Assembly: GCA_015057625.1 (NCBI GenBank)
Contig: SVDZ01000004.1
Coordinates: forward strand, 1 to 64,000
Source of the DNA: Lachnospiraceae bacterium
Lineage (GTDB): Bacteria; Bacillota; Clostridia; Lachnospirales; Lachnospiraceae
Direction: 5' to 3'
Length of the DNA: 64,000 bases
Part shown: one piece after another, positions 26,681 to 35,472 of the stretch
Position numbering within the stretch: position 1 is the stretch's first letter
Layout: each line of letters begins with the position of its first letter
The notes under the pieces: generated by a model
Databases searched by the model: none
What the model was told of the DNA's origin: nothing
The model's input: the letters and a program-made list of their open reading frames with translations, nothing else
Translations under genes and position numbers: made by a program

Positions 26681-26728
26681 AATAATCTCCTTAATCAATA
26701 CTTTTCTTTTAAATCGCAGATATTAAAA

Positions 26729-27214
26729 CTATTTATTGTTAATGTAGTTAATTAATCCCTCTGCTTTAATAATCTTTTGCATAAACTCCGGGAAAGCCTG
26801 TCCTTTAAACTGTGTTCCCTTTGTCTCGTTATAAATCATACCACTGTCAAAGTCAACCTTAACAATATCTCCGGCTTCAATTCCTTTTGCTGCCTCAGGG
26901 CATTCAATAATAGGAAGTCCGATATTAATTGCATTTCTGTAGAAGATTCTCGCAAAAGTCTCTGCGATTACACAGCTAACTCCTGAAGCTTTGATTGATA
27001 ATGGAGCATGTTCTCTTGATGAACCGCATCCAAAGTTCTTGTCAGCAACAATAATGTCACCTTCTTTTACATTTTTAACAAAATCCACATCGATATCTTC
27101 CATACAATGCTTTGCAAGTTCCTTTGCATCAGGAACGTTTAAGTATCTTGCAGGAATGATAACATCTGTATCTACATTGTCACCGTATTTGAATACTCTT
27201 CCTTTTGCTTCCAT
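26729..27214 (-). CDS. leuD: 3-isopropylmalate dehydratase small subunit
   Basis: 161 residues, the swivelling domain of isopropylmalate isomerase, which works with LeuC to move the hydroxyl group of isopropylmalate in leucine synthesis. [12 protein letters not shown] near the start and [19 protein letters not shown] in the middle are the family signatures. The start follows TAGGAGG. It is nine bases downstream of leuC. Confidence 0.97.
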   Translation of the reverse strand: MEAKGRVFKYGDNVDTDVIIPARYLNVPDAKELAKHCMEDIDVDFVKNVKEGDIIVADKNFGCGSSREHAPLSIKASGVSCVIAETFARIFYRNAINIGLPIIECPEAAKGIEAGDIVKVDFDSGMIYNETKGTQFKGQAFPEFMQKIIKAEGLINYINNK

Positions 27215-27223
27215 GACTACCTC

Positions 27224-28489
27224 CTATAAACCTAACTCTTCAGGTCCTGAAATCTTACCTGTTACTGCTGATGCAGCTGCAACTGCAGGACTTGACAAAT
27301 AAACTTCTGATTCAGGATCTCCCATTCTTCCTACAAAGTTTCTGTTTGTAGTAGCAACAGCTCTCTCTCCCTTTGCAAGGATACCCATATGTCCTCCAAG
27401 ACATGGACCACATGTAGGTGTACTAACTGCACAACCTGCTTTGATGAATGTCTGAATAAGACCTTCTTCAATAGACTGTAAATAGATAGCCTGTGTAGCC
27501 GGGAATACGATACAACGTACTCCGTCTTTGACTTTTCTTCCTTCTAATACCTTAGCTGCAATTCTCATATCATCAATTCTTCCATTTGTACATGAACCGA
27601 TAACAACCTGGTCAATAACAACTTCGCCAACTTCATCGATTGTCTTTGTATTTTCAGGAAGATGTGGAAATGCAACTGTAGGTCTGAGTGTCGAGAGGTC
27701 GATTGTATACTCCTCATCGTACTCAGCATCTTCATCAGCTTCATAAACTGTAAACTCTTTTGTAGAGTGTTCTTTCATATATTCAATAGCTAAATCATCA
27801 ACAGGGAAGATACCGTTCTTTCCACCTGCCTCGATAGCCATATTTGTCATGGCAAATCTGTCATCCATAGAAAGATACTGTATACCATCTCCTACGAATT
27901 CCATTGAGCGATATAAAGCTCCGTCTACGCCAATCATGCCAATAATATGTAAAATAACATCTTTACCGCTAACCCATTTAGCAGGCTTTCCTGTAAGATT
28001 GAACTTAATGGCTGATGGTACTTTAAACCAAGCTTTTCCTGTAGCCATACCTGCAGCCATATCAGTACTTCCTACACCTGTAGAAAAAGCACCGAGGGCT
28101 CCGTATGTACATGTATGTGAATCTGCACCGATTACTACATCTCCTGCAACTACCAATCCTTTTTCCGGAAGTAATGCATGCTCTATACCAACGCGTCCTG
28201 TTTCAAAATAATTTGTGATTTCATTTTCTTTTGCGAAATCCTTAACGCATTTGTAGAGTTCTGCAGATTTAATATCTTTGTTTGGTGTGAAATGATCAGG
28301 TACTAATGCAATCTTATCCTTGCAAAATACACAGTCAACATTCATTTTCTTCATCTCGCCGATAGCAACAGGGGCTGTTACATCATTTCCAAGAACTAAA
28401 TCAAGATCAGCCTCGATAAGCTGTCCAGCTTTTACCTCCGGAAGTCCTGCATGAGCGGCAAGAATTTTCTGAGTCATAGTCATTCCCAT
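27224..28489 (-). CDS. leuC: 3-isopropylmalate dehydratase large subunit
   Basis: An aconitase-family [4Fe-4S] protein that pairs with LeuD. Cluster cysteines are in VIGSCTNGR and [10 protein letters not shown], and [13 protein letters not shown] is the substrate-side motif. About 421 residues fits the archaeal/clostridial-type LeuC. I chose the ATG at 28489, preceded by AAAGGAGGA; an ATG nine codons earlier would place the ribosome site inside the gene. It is the first gene of leuC-leuD-thrC. Confidence 0.97.
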   Translation of the reverse strand: MGMTMTQKILAAHAGLPEVKAGQLIEADLDLVLGNDVTAPVAIGEMKKMNVDCVFCKDKIALVPDHFTPNKDIKSAELYKCVKDFAKENEITNYFETGRVGIEHALLPEKGLVVAGDVVIGADSHTCTYGALGAFSTGVGSTDMAAGMATGKAWFKVPSAIKFNLTGKPAKWVSGKDVILHIIGMIGVDGALYRSMEFVGDGIQYLSMDDRFAMTNMAIEAGGKNGIFPVDDLAIEYMKEHSTKEFTVYEADEDAEYDEEYTIDLSTLRPTVAFPHLPENTKTIDEVGEVVIDQVVIGSCTNGRIDDMRIAAKVLEGRKVKDGVRCIVFPATQAIYLQSIEEGLIQTFIKAGCAVSTPTCGPCLGGHMGILAKGERAVATTNRNFVGRMGDPESEVYLSSPAVAAASAVTGKISGPEELGL

Positions 28490-28535
28490 GATAATATCCT
28501 CCTTTAGGCGCGACATCTAGTCGCAATTAAGGTTT

Positions 28536-28564
28536 ATTTTATAACAAAAACATTTCATAGTCAA
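28536..28564 (-). promoter_or_regulatory. Predicted leuC operon promoter
   Basis: TTGACT, a 17-bp spacer and TAAAAT on the minus strand. The leader to the leuC start is only about 40 nt and contains one small hairpin (GCGAC/GTCGC, 28510-28524). It is too short for a T-box or a leucine attenuator. Confidence 0.7.
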
Positions 28565-28600
28565 TTGATAAGTATTATTGTCAGTCAATTCTTATTGTTA

Positions 28601-28780
28601 TTACTCACGATAAAATATTTTTTTAATTACAATGGATATGATAATAAACGTAGCCGCAACTAATTCACTTGCGACTGCACTATTTGGATCGCCGTGCTGT
28701 AAACCAATTACCATCCCCTTAACTGCATAAAATAATGCAAAAATAAAAGCTATTGTGGAAACATTAAACTTACCATTCAT
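28601..28780 (-). CDS. 59-residue membrane protein
   Basis: A short gene below common size cut-offs. The ATG at 28780 is preceded by GGAGGAGAATAATA, an excellent ribosome site. The product has two hydrophobic segments: STIAFIFALFYAVKGMVIGL (about 8-27) and ASELVAATFIIISIVIKKIF (about 37-56). They are linked by a short polar turn (QHGDPNSAV), so it should form a membrane hairpin. The end is KKIFYRE. A plausible TTGAAA-18-TATTAT promoter lies upstream near 28830-28860. No family recognised. It lies between leuC and a gene relic, all on the minus strand. Confidence 0.75.
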   Translation of the reverse strand: MNGKFNVSTIAFIFALFYAVKGMVIGLQHGDPNSAVASELVAATFIIISIVIKKIFYRE

Positions 28781-28848
28781 TATTATTCTCCTCCAACCAA
28801 TAATTAAGTAATTACTAAATCTGTCTCATATAATATCATAGGAACTAT

Positions 28849-28950
28849 TTACTTTTCAAGTAAAGTGGACGCTAGAACGTTTGGACTTCCTGTGCTTGCA
28901 GTAAAAGTATACGCATAGTCCCCTTCCTCAAAGTGCTTTTTGTTTTCTTT
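28849..28950 (-). pseudogene. Relic: 33-codon C-terminal coding fragment
   Basis: Between two in-frame stops lies a 33-codon stretch with no ATG, GTG or TTG. Its composition is protein-like and less AT-rich than its surroundings: HFEEGDYAYTFTAS, then GSPNVLASTLLEK and a stop. The upstream part of the gene is gone; the BMP promoter lies there instead. I cannot identify the parent protein. Chance cannot be excluded for so short a piece. The rest of 28781-29058 holds promoters only. Confidence 0.4.
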
Positions 28951-28991
28951 TTAAAGTAAATAAATAACTGTTACTATTTATATAAATGATA

Positions 28992-29031
28992 TATAATTAT
29001 CATAGATTGTCATGCGGAGATATCTTCGCAT
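28992..29031 (+). promoter_or_regulatory. Promoter and palindrome before the BMP-domain gene
   Basis: TATAAT at 28992-28997 (weak TGTTAC -35 at 17 bp). A near-perfect 20-bp palindrome, ATGCGGAGATATCTTCGCAT, lies at 29012-29031 just after the expected start point. With no loop, it looks more like a protein-binding site than an RNA hairpin. It would be well placed for a repressor. Confidence 0.5.
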
Positions 29032-29058
29032 CACTAAAAATGAAAGGAGTCCATTATT

Positions 29059-30969
29059 ATGGCATATTCTGATTACGAGAAAGCCGTCAAGATGGGTAAG
29101 AGAGATTACCAATCAAGACTTATACACGGAATGTCTCCAACGCTTGAAGTTTTGGATGATATTCTTCATAATAAAAAAACCATGAGAGAAGTTCCCATCG
29201 GACTTGAAGCAATTCCCCTTGAACTTATTGTGGGAACCAAGACCAGTGGCCGCAGTAATTCATTTGCCCACAACTTTATGCCGCTGTTAGATATAAAAAC
29301 CGAGTTTGCTTCCAAATGGATTACACTCAGTAATTTTCAGGAAAAAGAAGGTATCACAGACGCTATAGAAGTCTATGAATATATGAACAAATATTATGTT
29401 CTTGAGGGTAACAAACGAGTTAGTGTAATGAAGTATTTTAATGCAGCTTCCATTCCCGGAATTGTCACTAGAATCCTTCCACCTAAGACTAACGATAAAG
29501 AAATTATAGTTTACTATGAATATATTGATTTTCACGCCACAACCGGTATCAATTATATTATTTTTTCCGAACCGGGATCTTATGACAAACTTCTCACAGC
29601 CGTCGGAAAAGAAGCAGGTGAGTCATGGAGCGATGATGACAAGATTAATTTCCGTTCACTCTATCTTGCCTTCCAGACCAGTTACCGTCAGCTAAAGGGC
29701 GACAAACTTGAAAACATCACTGAGTCTGATGCATTTCTTTCATTCATCCAATTGCATGGCTATGAAGTTCTTATGCCAATGACAGCTACTGAAATAAAAG
29801 AATTATTGTCGAAAGGCTTTGAAGAAATTAAACTTCTTGACAACCAGGATGTTGAACTTGTTATGACCACTCCTGAAAGCAAAAGATTTGTGTTCAGCAA
29901 ACTTATGCCAGGCACAGTAAGTAAATTGAAAGTTGCTTTTATATATGAAAAAACACCTTTATCTTCGTCTTGGACTTACTCCCATGAACTTGGAAGATTG
30001 CATTTGGATGAAGTTTTTGACGACCATGTATTTACTATGTACTACGACAATGTAGATGAATCTGACATAGAGGCTACAATAGAAAGTGCTATTAAAGAAG
30101 GATGTAATATTATCTTTACTACTTCTCCAACTTTCTCAAACGCAAGTTTAAAAGCTGCAATTGAGAACCCAAAGGTTCACATATTAAATTGTGCTTTACA
30201 TGATCCTCACAGTCTGATGCGTACATACTATTCGAGAATGTATGAAGCAAAGTTTATTATGGGTGCTGTAGCCGGTGCTATGGCTGAGAATGATAATATA
30301 GCTTATATCGCTGATTATCCAATTTACGGAACCATTGCAAATATCAATGCTTTCGCATTAGGCGTTAAAATGACAAATCCTCGTGCAAAGATCAACCTGC
30401 TTTGGAGTTGTTTAAAAGACGAAAATATATCTGAAAAATTAGAAGAAATAAAACCTGACATTGTATCTGACAAGGATCTCTCCGTTCCAGAAGAAGGAAC
30501 AAGATACTACGGTCTATACAAATTAGAAGATAATAATATTTGGAACCTCGCTATTCCTATTTATCACTGGGGAAGTTTCTATGAACAGATTGTCCGTTCA
30601 GTATTGGATGACACATATAAAGCTGATGACGGCAAAAACGGAAAGTCCATCAGTTATTGGTGGGGAATGGCTGAAAATTCAATCGACATTATCACTTCAC
30701 AGGGTATTCCTGACGGAGTAAAACGTCTAATCGAATTACTTAAAAAGACCATTTGTTCCGGAGATTTCAATCCATTCTCCGGCACTATTTATTCGCAGGA
30801 CAAAAAAATCATCAACGAGGAAAACCAGACATTATCTCCAAATGACATTATCACTATTGACTGGCTATCAGATAATATTATTGGAAGAATTCCTGCTCTG
30901 GATGAATTATCAGAACAGGCAAAGCCTGTAACATTACAACAGGGAGTCATCCCGGAAAAGGATGTATAA
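29059..30969 (+). CDS. ParB-like domain fused to a BMP-family binding domain
   Basis: 636 residues. About 45-145 resembles the ParB N-terminal nuclease/CTPase-like fold: YYVLEGNKRVSVMKYFNA matches the family's EGxxR motif. About 145-285 is a helical linker. From about 289 the protein matches basic membrane protein (BMP)/Med substrate-binding domains (KVAFIYEKTPLSSSWTYSHELG, MGAVAGAMAENDNIAYIADY). BMP proteins usually are secreted lipoproteins that bind nucleosides. This one has no signal peptide or lipobox, so it is probably cytoplasmic and may act as a nucleoside-sensing regulator (inference). The start follows AAAGGAG. The phosphoesterase follows after 6 bp. Confidence 0.85.
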   Translation: MAYSDYEKAVKMGKRDYQSRLIHGMSPTLEVLDDILHNKKTMREVPIGLEAIPLELIVGTKTSGRSNSFAHNFMPLLDIKTEFASKWITLSNFQEKEGITDAIEVYEYMNKYYVLEGNKRVSVMKYFNAASIPGIVTRILPPKTNDKEIIVYYEYIDFHATTGINYIIFSEPGSYDKLLTAVGKEAGESWSDDDKINFRSLYLAFQTSYRQLKGDKLENITESDAFLSFIQLHGYEVLMPMTATEIKELLSKGFEEIKLLDNQDVELVMTTPESKRFVFSKLMPGTVSKLKVAFIYEKTPLSSSWTYSHELGRLHLDEVFDDHVFTMYYDNVDESDIEATIESAIKEGCNIIFTTSPTFSNASLKAAIENPKVHILNCALHDPHSLMRTYYSRMYEAKFIMGAVAGAMAENDNIAYIADYPIYGTIANINAFALGVKMTNPRAKINLLWSCLKDENISEKLEEIKPDIVSDKDLSVPEEGTRYYGLYKLEDNNIWNLAIPIYHWGSFYEQIVRSVLDDTYKADDGKNGKSISYWWGMAENSIDIITSQGIPDGVKRLIELLKKTICSGDFNPFSGTIYSQDKKIINEENQTLSPNDIITIDWLSDNIIGRIPALDELSEQAKPVTLQQGVIPEKDV

Positions 30970-30975
30970 AAGTTT

Positions 30976-31572
30976 ATGAAAATACTTGTTATATCAGATG
31001 AAGAATCCAAATACTACTGGGATTACTTCTCAAAAGACAAATTCGAGGGTATCGATTTAATAATATCTTGTGGAGATTTAGCACCTCAGTATCTGCAATT
31101 TCTAGTCACTATGACTAATCTTCCTGTACTTTACGTACACGGAAACCACGACAGTTGCTACGACAAAACTCCACCAGACGGATGCATTTGTATTGACGAC
31201 AACATCTATGTCCATAAGGGAATTCGCATTATGGGGCTTGGTGGCTCCATGGAATACTCTAAAGGCAATTATCAGTTCACGGAAGAAAAAATGCGACGCA
31301 GATACAATAAGCTATTCTTTAAATTGTTAAAGCATAAAGGAATTGATATACTGGTAACTCACTCTCCGTCTTTCGAAATAAATGACGGTACCGATTTACC
31401 TCACAAAGGTTTTGCCGTCTTCAAGGATATTATGGATAAATACAAACCTAAATATCACATTCACGGCCATGTTCACAAGGCTTACGGAAGAGATTTTAAG
31501 AGAGTTGACCAATATAAAGACACTATTATAATCAATGCGTGCGAGCGATATATTTTTGACTATCCGGATTGA
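30976..31572 (+). CDS. Calcineurin-like metallophosphoesterase
   Basis: 198 residues. Metal-binding blocks are ISCGDLAPQY (GDxx), VHGNHDSCYD (GNHD), LVTHSPSF and HIHGHVHKAYG (GHxH). The first block, normally DxH, here reads ISDEESKY, with Glu where the His should be, which may change metal use. The substrate is unknown. The close spacing to the ParB/BMP fusion gene and the terminator right after it define a two-gene operon. The ribosome site is weak, so translation is perhaps coupled. Confidence 0.87.
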   Translation: MKILVISDEESKYYWDYFSKDKFEGIDLIISCGDLAPQYLQFLVTMTNLPVLYVHGNHDSCYDKTPPDGCICIDDNIYVHKGIRIMGLGGSMEYSKGNYQFTEEKMRRRYNKLFFKLLKHKGIDILVTHSPSFEINDGTDLPHKGFAVFKDIMDKYKPKYHIHGHVHKAYGRDFKRVDQYKDTIIINACERYIFDYPD

Positions 31573-31581
31573 TAATGCAAG

Positions 31582-31628
31582 AACACCTGCAGGTACATTT
31601 TAAAATAGTACCTGCAGGTGTTTTTTTA
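31582..31628 (+). terminator. Terminator of the BMP-phosphoesterase operon
   Basis: A 14-bp perfect stem, ACACCTGCAGGTAC with GTACCTGCAGGTGT, then seven or more T. It overlaps the stop codon of the convergent beta-propeller gene by a few bases. Confidence 0.92.
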
Positions 31629-33878
31629 ATACTTAAACGGAACAAACGAAACCTTGTCATCTCCGCTTATCTTTACACTATAAATCCCATTATCAAAAGA
31701 AATAATATAAAGATAATCTCCTATATATATTCCTCTAAGTTCTGTCCACTCTTCTGTTTTAATTGGAATATTTCTTAGTAATTCAAACCCTTTGTCTGTA
31801 TATTGATACAACAGATAATTATAACAATAGTCTTCAGAAGCATCTTTCCAATCTTCTATTCCAAAGCCAATATACCCTTTATCAACTGACAACAACACAT
31901 CTTTGTAATTCTCATCCTCATCATAGCAATAATCATCATCCATTAATTTCTTTGAAAGTCTTTTTGCTACATTACCTTCAATTCCATACATATCAAGCTT
32001 AATGCTGCCATCCTCTTCACCAATGCCTAGCAGTCTGCCATTACCAAACGGGAATAAGTTTTCAGAAAATCCTTCCATCTTAAGTTCTCCAATTATCTTA
32101 GGATTTTCCATATCTGTAAAATCTACAGTAAACAGAGGATCTGTCTCTTCATAAGTTACAACATATCCATAATCTCCCATAAATCTTGCGGCATATATTT
32201 CTTCTCCCTTGGCTATACCGGATATTTCATTTACAACCTCCATATCTTTATTTAAGACATAAACCTTATTTTCCATAACTTCATCACCATAATAATCATA
32301 AGGCTCTATACTCTTTGATATTTTTTCATCATCTATCATATAATACTTATTTTCATAAATACAATTATATTTTTCGTCTGTAACAAATAATCTTAAATAA
32401 TCTTTTTCTTCATCCACACAAAGATTATTCTCTATTCTACCGTCAGTGCATCCACAGGCAATATACTCAAAATTTCCATCCTCCAGGTTGTACTTATAAA
32501 GCTGTGTCTGATAGTGCATTGCAACTTTTTCTTTAGTTTTGTAAACTCTTATATCCTTATCTTTATACTCCGGAAATATCTTTTTTATTCTTTTCTCCTC
32601 TTTACTTATTCCTATTTCAACATCACCTTTAGTCTCCTGCTCCTGATCCCAGTCAGCTTTTTCCTCGTCATCATTTTCAAAACTAATAGGATTAGTCTTA
32701 ACATAGGATGTAACAATAACATACATATTATCATTACTCATATATAAATCATCGCCGCCGCCATATACAACTGATTTATCTTTTATTTTTTCACAATGAT
32801 CAATTTCAATGGAAGTTGATAATGTATAACTATCATTATCAATCTGTCCCGGGATTTTTATGCAGTTTCCAAGACATTTCTCGTCATCAACAGTCGCAAT
32901 ACAGTCTTCCTTAACTCCCAAATTATAATTATGAGTAGAAACTGTATAAAGAAATCCATCATTAATTCTTGAAGAAATATATTCTCCATCCTGACGATGT
33001 TTTTTTATAACTATTGGATTTTCTCTATCAGTAATATCATAAATAATTATGGCTGTTTGTAATTTATCAGAATTAGGGTCGTATAAACAATCAGCTCTTT
33101 TATTTCGGTATATCACCTCAACTCCCTGGTTGGTAGTCTCTCCGATAATTATAAGCTTATCATTATTGATATATATTTCACTAGCTTCCATATCCATTTC
33201 AGACTCTGATATTTTGCTTAAAACATTCACTTTTCCGTTATTAACGGATGAAATACTTACATAATCAGCTAACTCATCAAGAACGTAGATATATTTTCCA
33301 TCAGTTTTAACTATATCTCCCTCATCGACGCCTTCAGTCTGAATATTTGTGTTAGAATGCTCATTCATTCCAAGGTTTATATTAGAATTATCATTTGTAT
33401 CGCTAATATCAACACCTGTTCCATTGGACACTGTATCAGAACCCTTTTCAATGGCGCCAGGCGCATTTTTTGGAACTTTAGAATTCGCTACAGCGCCCCA
33501 TTCTCTATCTCCATAATCCATCTCTCCTAAATCAATATTGGAATTTTTTACTACTTCCTTATATACCTCATCTTCTGAACTGTATGGTACATAGCATTCC
33601 AAAGCCGCTTCCATTGAACTTCTTTTATCAAAGCTATTGGATGAATTTCCCATATACATATGGTTCATTACAAAATTAACACCAAAGATTGCAAATATAA
33701 AACATGCTACAGCAACAGTTGGAACCATAAATGTTTTGTGCTCTTTCTGCTGTTTTCTGTTAAGTATTTCATCAATCTCCGGAATTTCCTTATCACACTT
33801 GAATTCCTCGCTGTGTTTTGAAATCAATTCGGCAATTTCTATATTTTCTTTATCTATATCATCATAATTCAATCTCAT
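31626..33878 (-). CDS. Membrane-anchored beta-propeller protein, likely anti-sigma regulator
   Basis: 750 residues. A cytoplasmic N-terminus of about 50 residues (MRLNYDDIDKENIEIAELIS) precedes one membrane helix (VPTVAVACFIFAIFGVNFVM), an Asn/Ser-rich linker, and a large extracytoplasmic beta-propeller: TEGVDEGDIVKTDGKYIYVL, DITDRENPIVI, FTVDFTDMENPKIIGEL. It fits the Pfam Beta_propel family as I remember it. The gene starts one base after the ECF sigma gene ends, so the short cytoplasmic part is the obvious candidate to hold that sigma factor, with the propeller as external sensor. That role is inferred from context. Confidence 0.85.
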   Translation of the reverse strand: MRLNYDDIDKENIEIAELISKHSEEFKCDKEIPEIDEILNRKQQKEHKTFMVPTVAVACFIFAIFGVNFVMNHMYMGNSSNSFDKRSSMEAALECYVPYSSEDEVYKEVVKNSNIDLGEMDYGDREWGAVANSKVPKNAPGAIEKGSDTVSNGTGVDISDTNDNSNINLGMNEHSNTNIQTEGVDEGDIVKTDGKYIYVLDELADYVSISSVNNGKVNVLSKISESEMDMEASEIYINNDKLIIIGETTNQGVEVIYRNKRADCLYDPNSDKLQTAIIIYDITDRENPIVIKKHRQDGEYISSRINDGFLYTVSTHNYNLGVKEDCIATVDDEKCLGNCIKIPGQIDNDSYTLSTSIEIDHCEKIKDKSVVYGGGDDLYMSNDNMYVIVTSYVKTNPISFENDDEEKADWDQEQETKGDVEIGISKEEKRIKKIFPEYKDKDIRVYKTKEKVAMHYQTQLYKYNLEDGNFEYIACGCTDGRIENNLCVDEEKDYLRLFVTDEKYNCIYENKYYMIDDEKISKSIEPYDYYGDEVMENKVYVLNKDMEVVNEISGIAKGEEIYAARFMGDYGYVVTYEETDPLFTVDFTDMENPKIIGELKMEGFSENLFPFGNGRLLGIGEEDGSIKLDMYGIEGNVAKRLSKKLMDDDYCYDEDENYKDVLLSVDKGYIGFGIEDWKDASEDYCYNYLLYQYTDKGFELLRNIPIKTEEWTELRGIYIGDYLYIISFDNGIYSVKISGDDKVSFVPFKY

Positions 33879-33879
33879 A

Positions 33880-34407
33880 TTACACCTCCAAATATTTCCT
33901 CATCTTAGCCAAAGCTCTGTTAAGCTTAGACCTAACGGTTGAAGAATTAAGTCCCAATATCTCCGAGACTTCTGAGCTGTTATACCCCTGAACCACACAC
34001 AAAGTTACAATTACTCTCTCTTCTTTTTTCAGTCTTATTAATGCTTCATTAATATCCATCCTGTTATCCACCTCACTTTTATAGCTACCACTATTAAAGT
34101 CCTCAAAATTAGAAACATTTGGATTATGTACATTTATGATTTGATATTTTTCCTTAATTTTTCTTTTACACTTAATCGTGAGAATCCTCAAAATCCAATA
34201 TTCAAACTTCTCAGGTTCCTTAAGTTTTGCTATTCCTGTATACGCATCAATTACGGTTTCACTTACAACATCTTCTGCAATTTCAGCATTTCCCAGAATA
34301 TATATTGCCATTTTTAACAAATCATTATAAATAGATACATAAATCTTTTCAAAAGCTTCCCTGTCACTCTCTATAGCTCTTCTAATATCATCAATGTTTA
34401 CTTTCAT
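33880..34407 (-). CDS. ECF-type RNA polymerase sigma factor
   Basis: 175 residues from the ATG at 34407, preceded by TAGGAG; a longer frame opens 15 codons earlier without a ribosome site. Region 2 is seen in DREAFEKIYVSIYNDLLKMAIYI and AEDVVSETVIDAY, and region 4 in LKKEERVIVTLCVVQGYNSSEVSEILGLNSSTVRSKLNRAL. There is no region 1 or 3, as usual for extracytoplasmic-function sigma factors. It is coupled to the beta-propeller protein (1-bp gap). Target promoters are unknown. Confidence 0.93.
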   Translation of the reverse strand: MKVNIDDIRRAIESDREAFEKIYVSIYNDLLKMAIYILGNAEIAEDVVSETVIDAYTGIAKLKEPEKFEYWILRILTIKCKRKIKEKYQIINVHNPNVSNFEDFNSGSYKSEVDNRMDINEALIRLKKEERVIVTLCVVQGYNSSEVSEILGLNSSTVRSKLNRALAKMRKYLEV

Positions 34408-34526
34408 ACGTTTTTCTCCTACATGTATCGATACGCGAGACGAAAATATCAATTAACATCTTCACCTATATAGTGTATAATAAATCGAAAACTGTTGCAT
34501 TAACTATTTTATTTTTTGAGGTATAT

Positions 34527-35432
34527 ATGTATTATAATTCTTTAAACAATTATCTTAAGGAAAGATTTGGGACAAAAGTATATAAATTATCATTAAATGC
34601 AGGGCTTACCTGTCCAAACAGAGACGGGAAAATCAGTAATGAGGGCTGCATTTTTTGCTCTGCAGGCGGTTCCGGAGACTTTGCTTCAAATTGTTCTCTC
34701 TCCATTACAGATCAGATTGAGTCAGCAAAGGAAAGAGTCTCTAAGAAAATAACAAACGGATCGTATATAGCTTACTTTCAAGCTTTTACAAACACATATG
34801 GTCCCATAGAGTTTTTGAGAAAAATATTCTATGAAGCAATTAATCATAAAGACATAGTTGCTCTATCTATAGCTACACGTCCGGATTGTCTGCCAGAGGA
34901 AGTTATCTGTTTATTGGATGAACTTAATCATATTAAACCTGTATTTGTAGAATTGGGTCTTCAGACCACAAATGACGCTACTGCAAAATATATCAACAGA
35001 GGATATGAACTCAAATGCTTTGATGATGCTGTGTATGCCTTAAATTCCATTAATATTAATGTTGTTGTGCACGTTATTATCGGTCTTCCCGGAGAATCTG
35101 AAACAGACGTTTACAATACTATTAATCATATTTCCACACTTCCTATAAACGGTGTGAAATTACAACTTCTTCACGTACTAAAAAATACTAAATTAGCCGT
35201 TGATTATAACAACAATCTTTTTGAGACATTAAAAATGGACGACTATATCAAAATAGTCGCCCATTGTATTGAACTTCTTCCAAGAGATATTGTTATTCAC
35301 CGAATGACAGGTGATGGTCCAAAATCTCTTCTTATTGCTCCTACCTGGAGTCTTAACAAAAAAAATGTATTAAACACTTTAAATAACTACTTAAAGTCAA
35401 ATGATATCACACAAGGATCAAAAACACTTTGA
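34527..35432 (+). CDS. Radical SAM protein, TIGR01212/YhcC family
   Basis: 301 residues from the ATG at 34527, preceded by TTGAGG; an upstream ATG lacks a ribosome site. Cluster cysteines are in LTCPNRDGKISNEGCIFCSAGGSGDF, the spacing typical of the YhcC group rather than simple CxxxCxxC. Further motifs are AYFQAFTNTYGP, VELGLQTTND and VVHVIIGLPGE. The reaction is unknown in the family. TATAAT lies about 45 bp upstream, divergent from the sigma operon. It sits between two sigma/anti-sigma operons. Confidence 0.92.
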   Translation: MYYNSLNNYLKERFGTKVYKLSLNAGLTCPNRDGKISNEGCIFCSAGGSGDFASNCSLSITDQIESAKERVSKKITNGSYIAYFQAFTNTYGPIEFLRKIFYEAINHKDIVALSIATRPDCLPEEVICLLDELNHIKPVFVELGLQTTNDATAKYINRGYELKCFDDAVYALNSININVVVHVIIGLPGESETDVYNTINHISTLPINGVKLQLLHVLKNTKLAVDYNNNLFETLKMDDYIKIVAHCIELLPRDIVIHRMTGDGPKSLLIAPTWSLNKKNVLNTLNNYLKSNDITQGSKTL

Positions 35433-35472
35433 TTTTAAGTTCATTTATGCAATTAATAATGTACTCATTTTT

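Noticed and set aside
28490..28600. T-box or leucine attenuator before leuC
   Set aside because: The predicted leader is about 40 nt, with one small hairpin and no T-box sequence or leucine-rich leader peptide.
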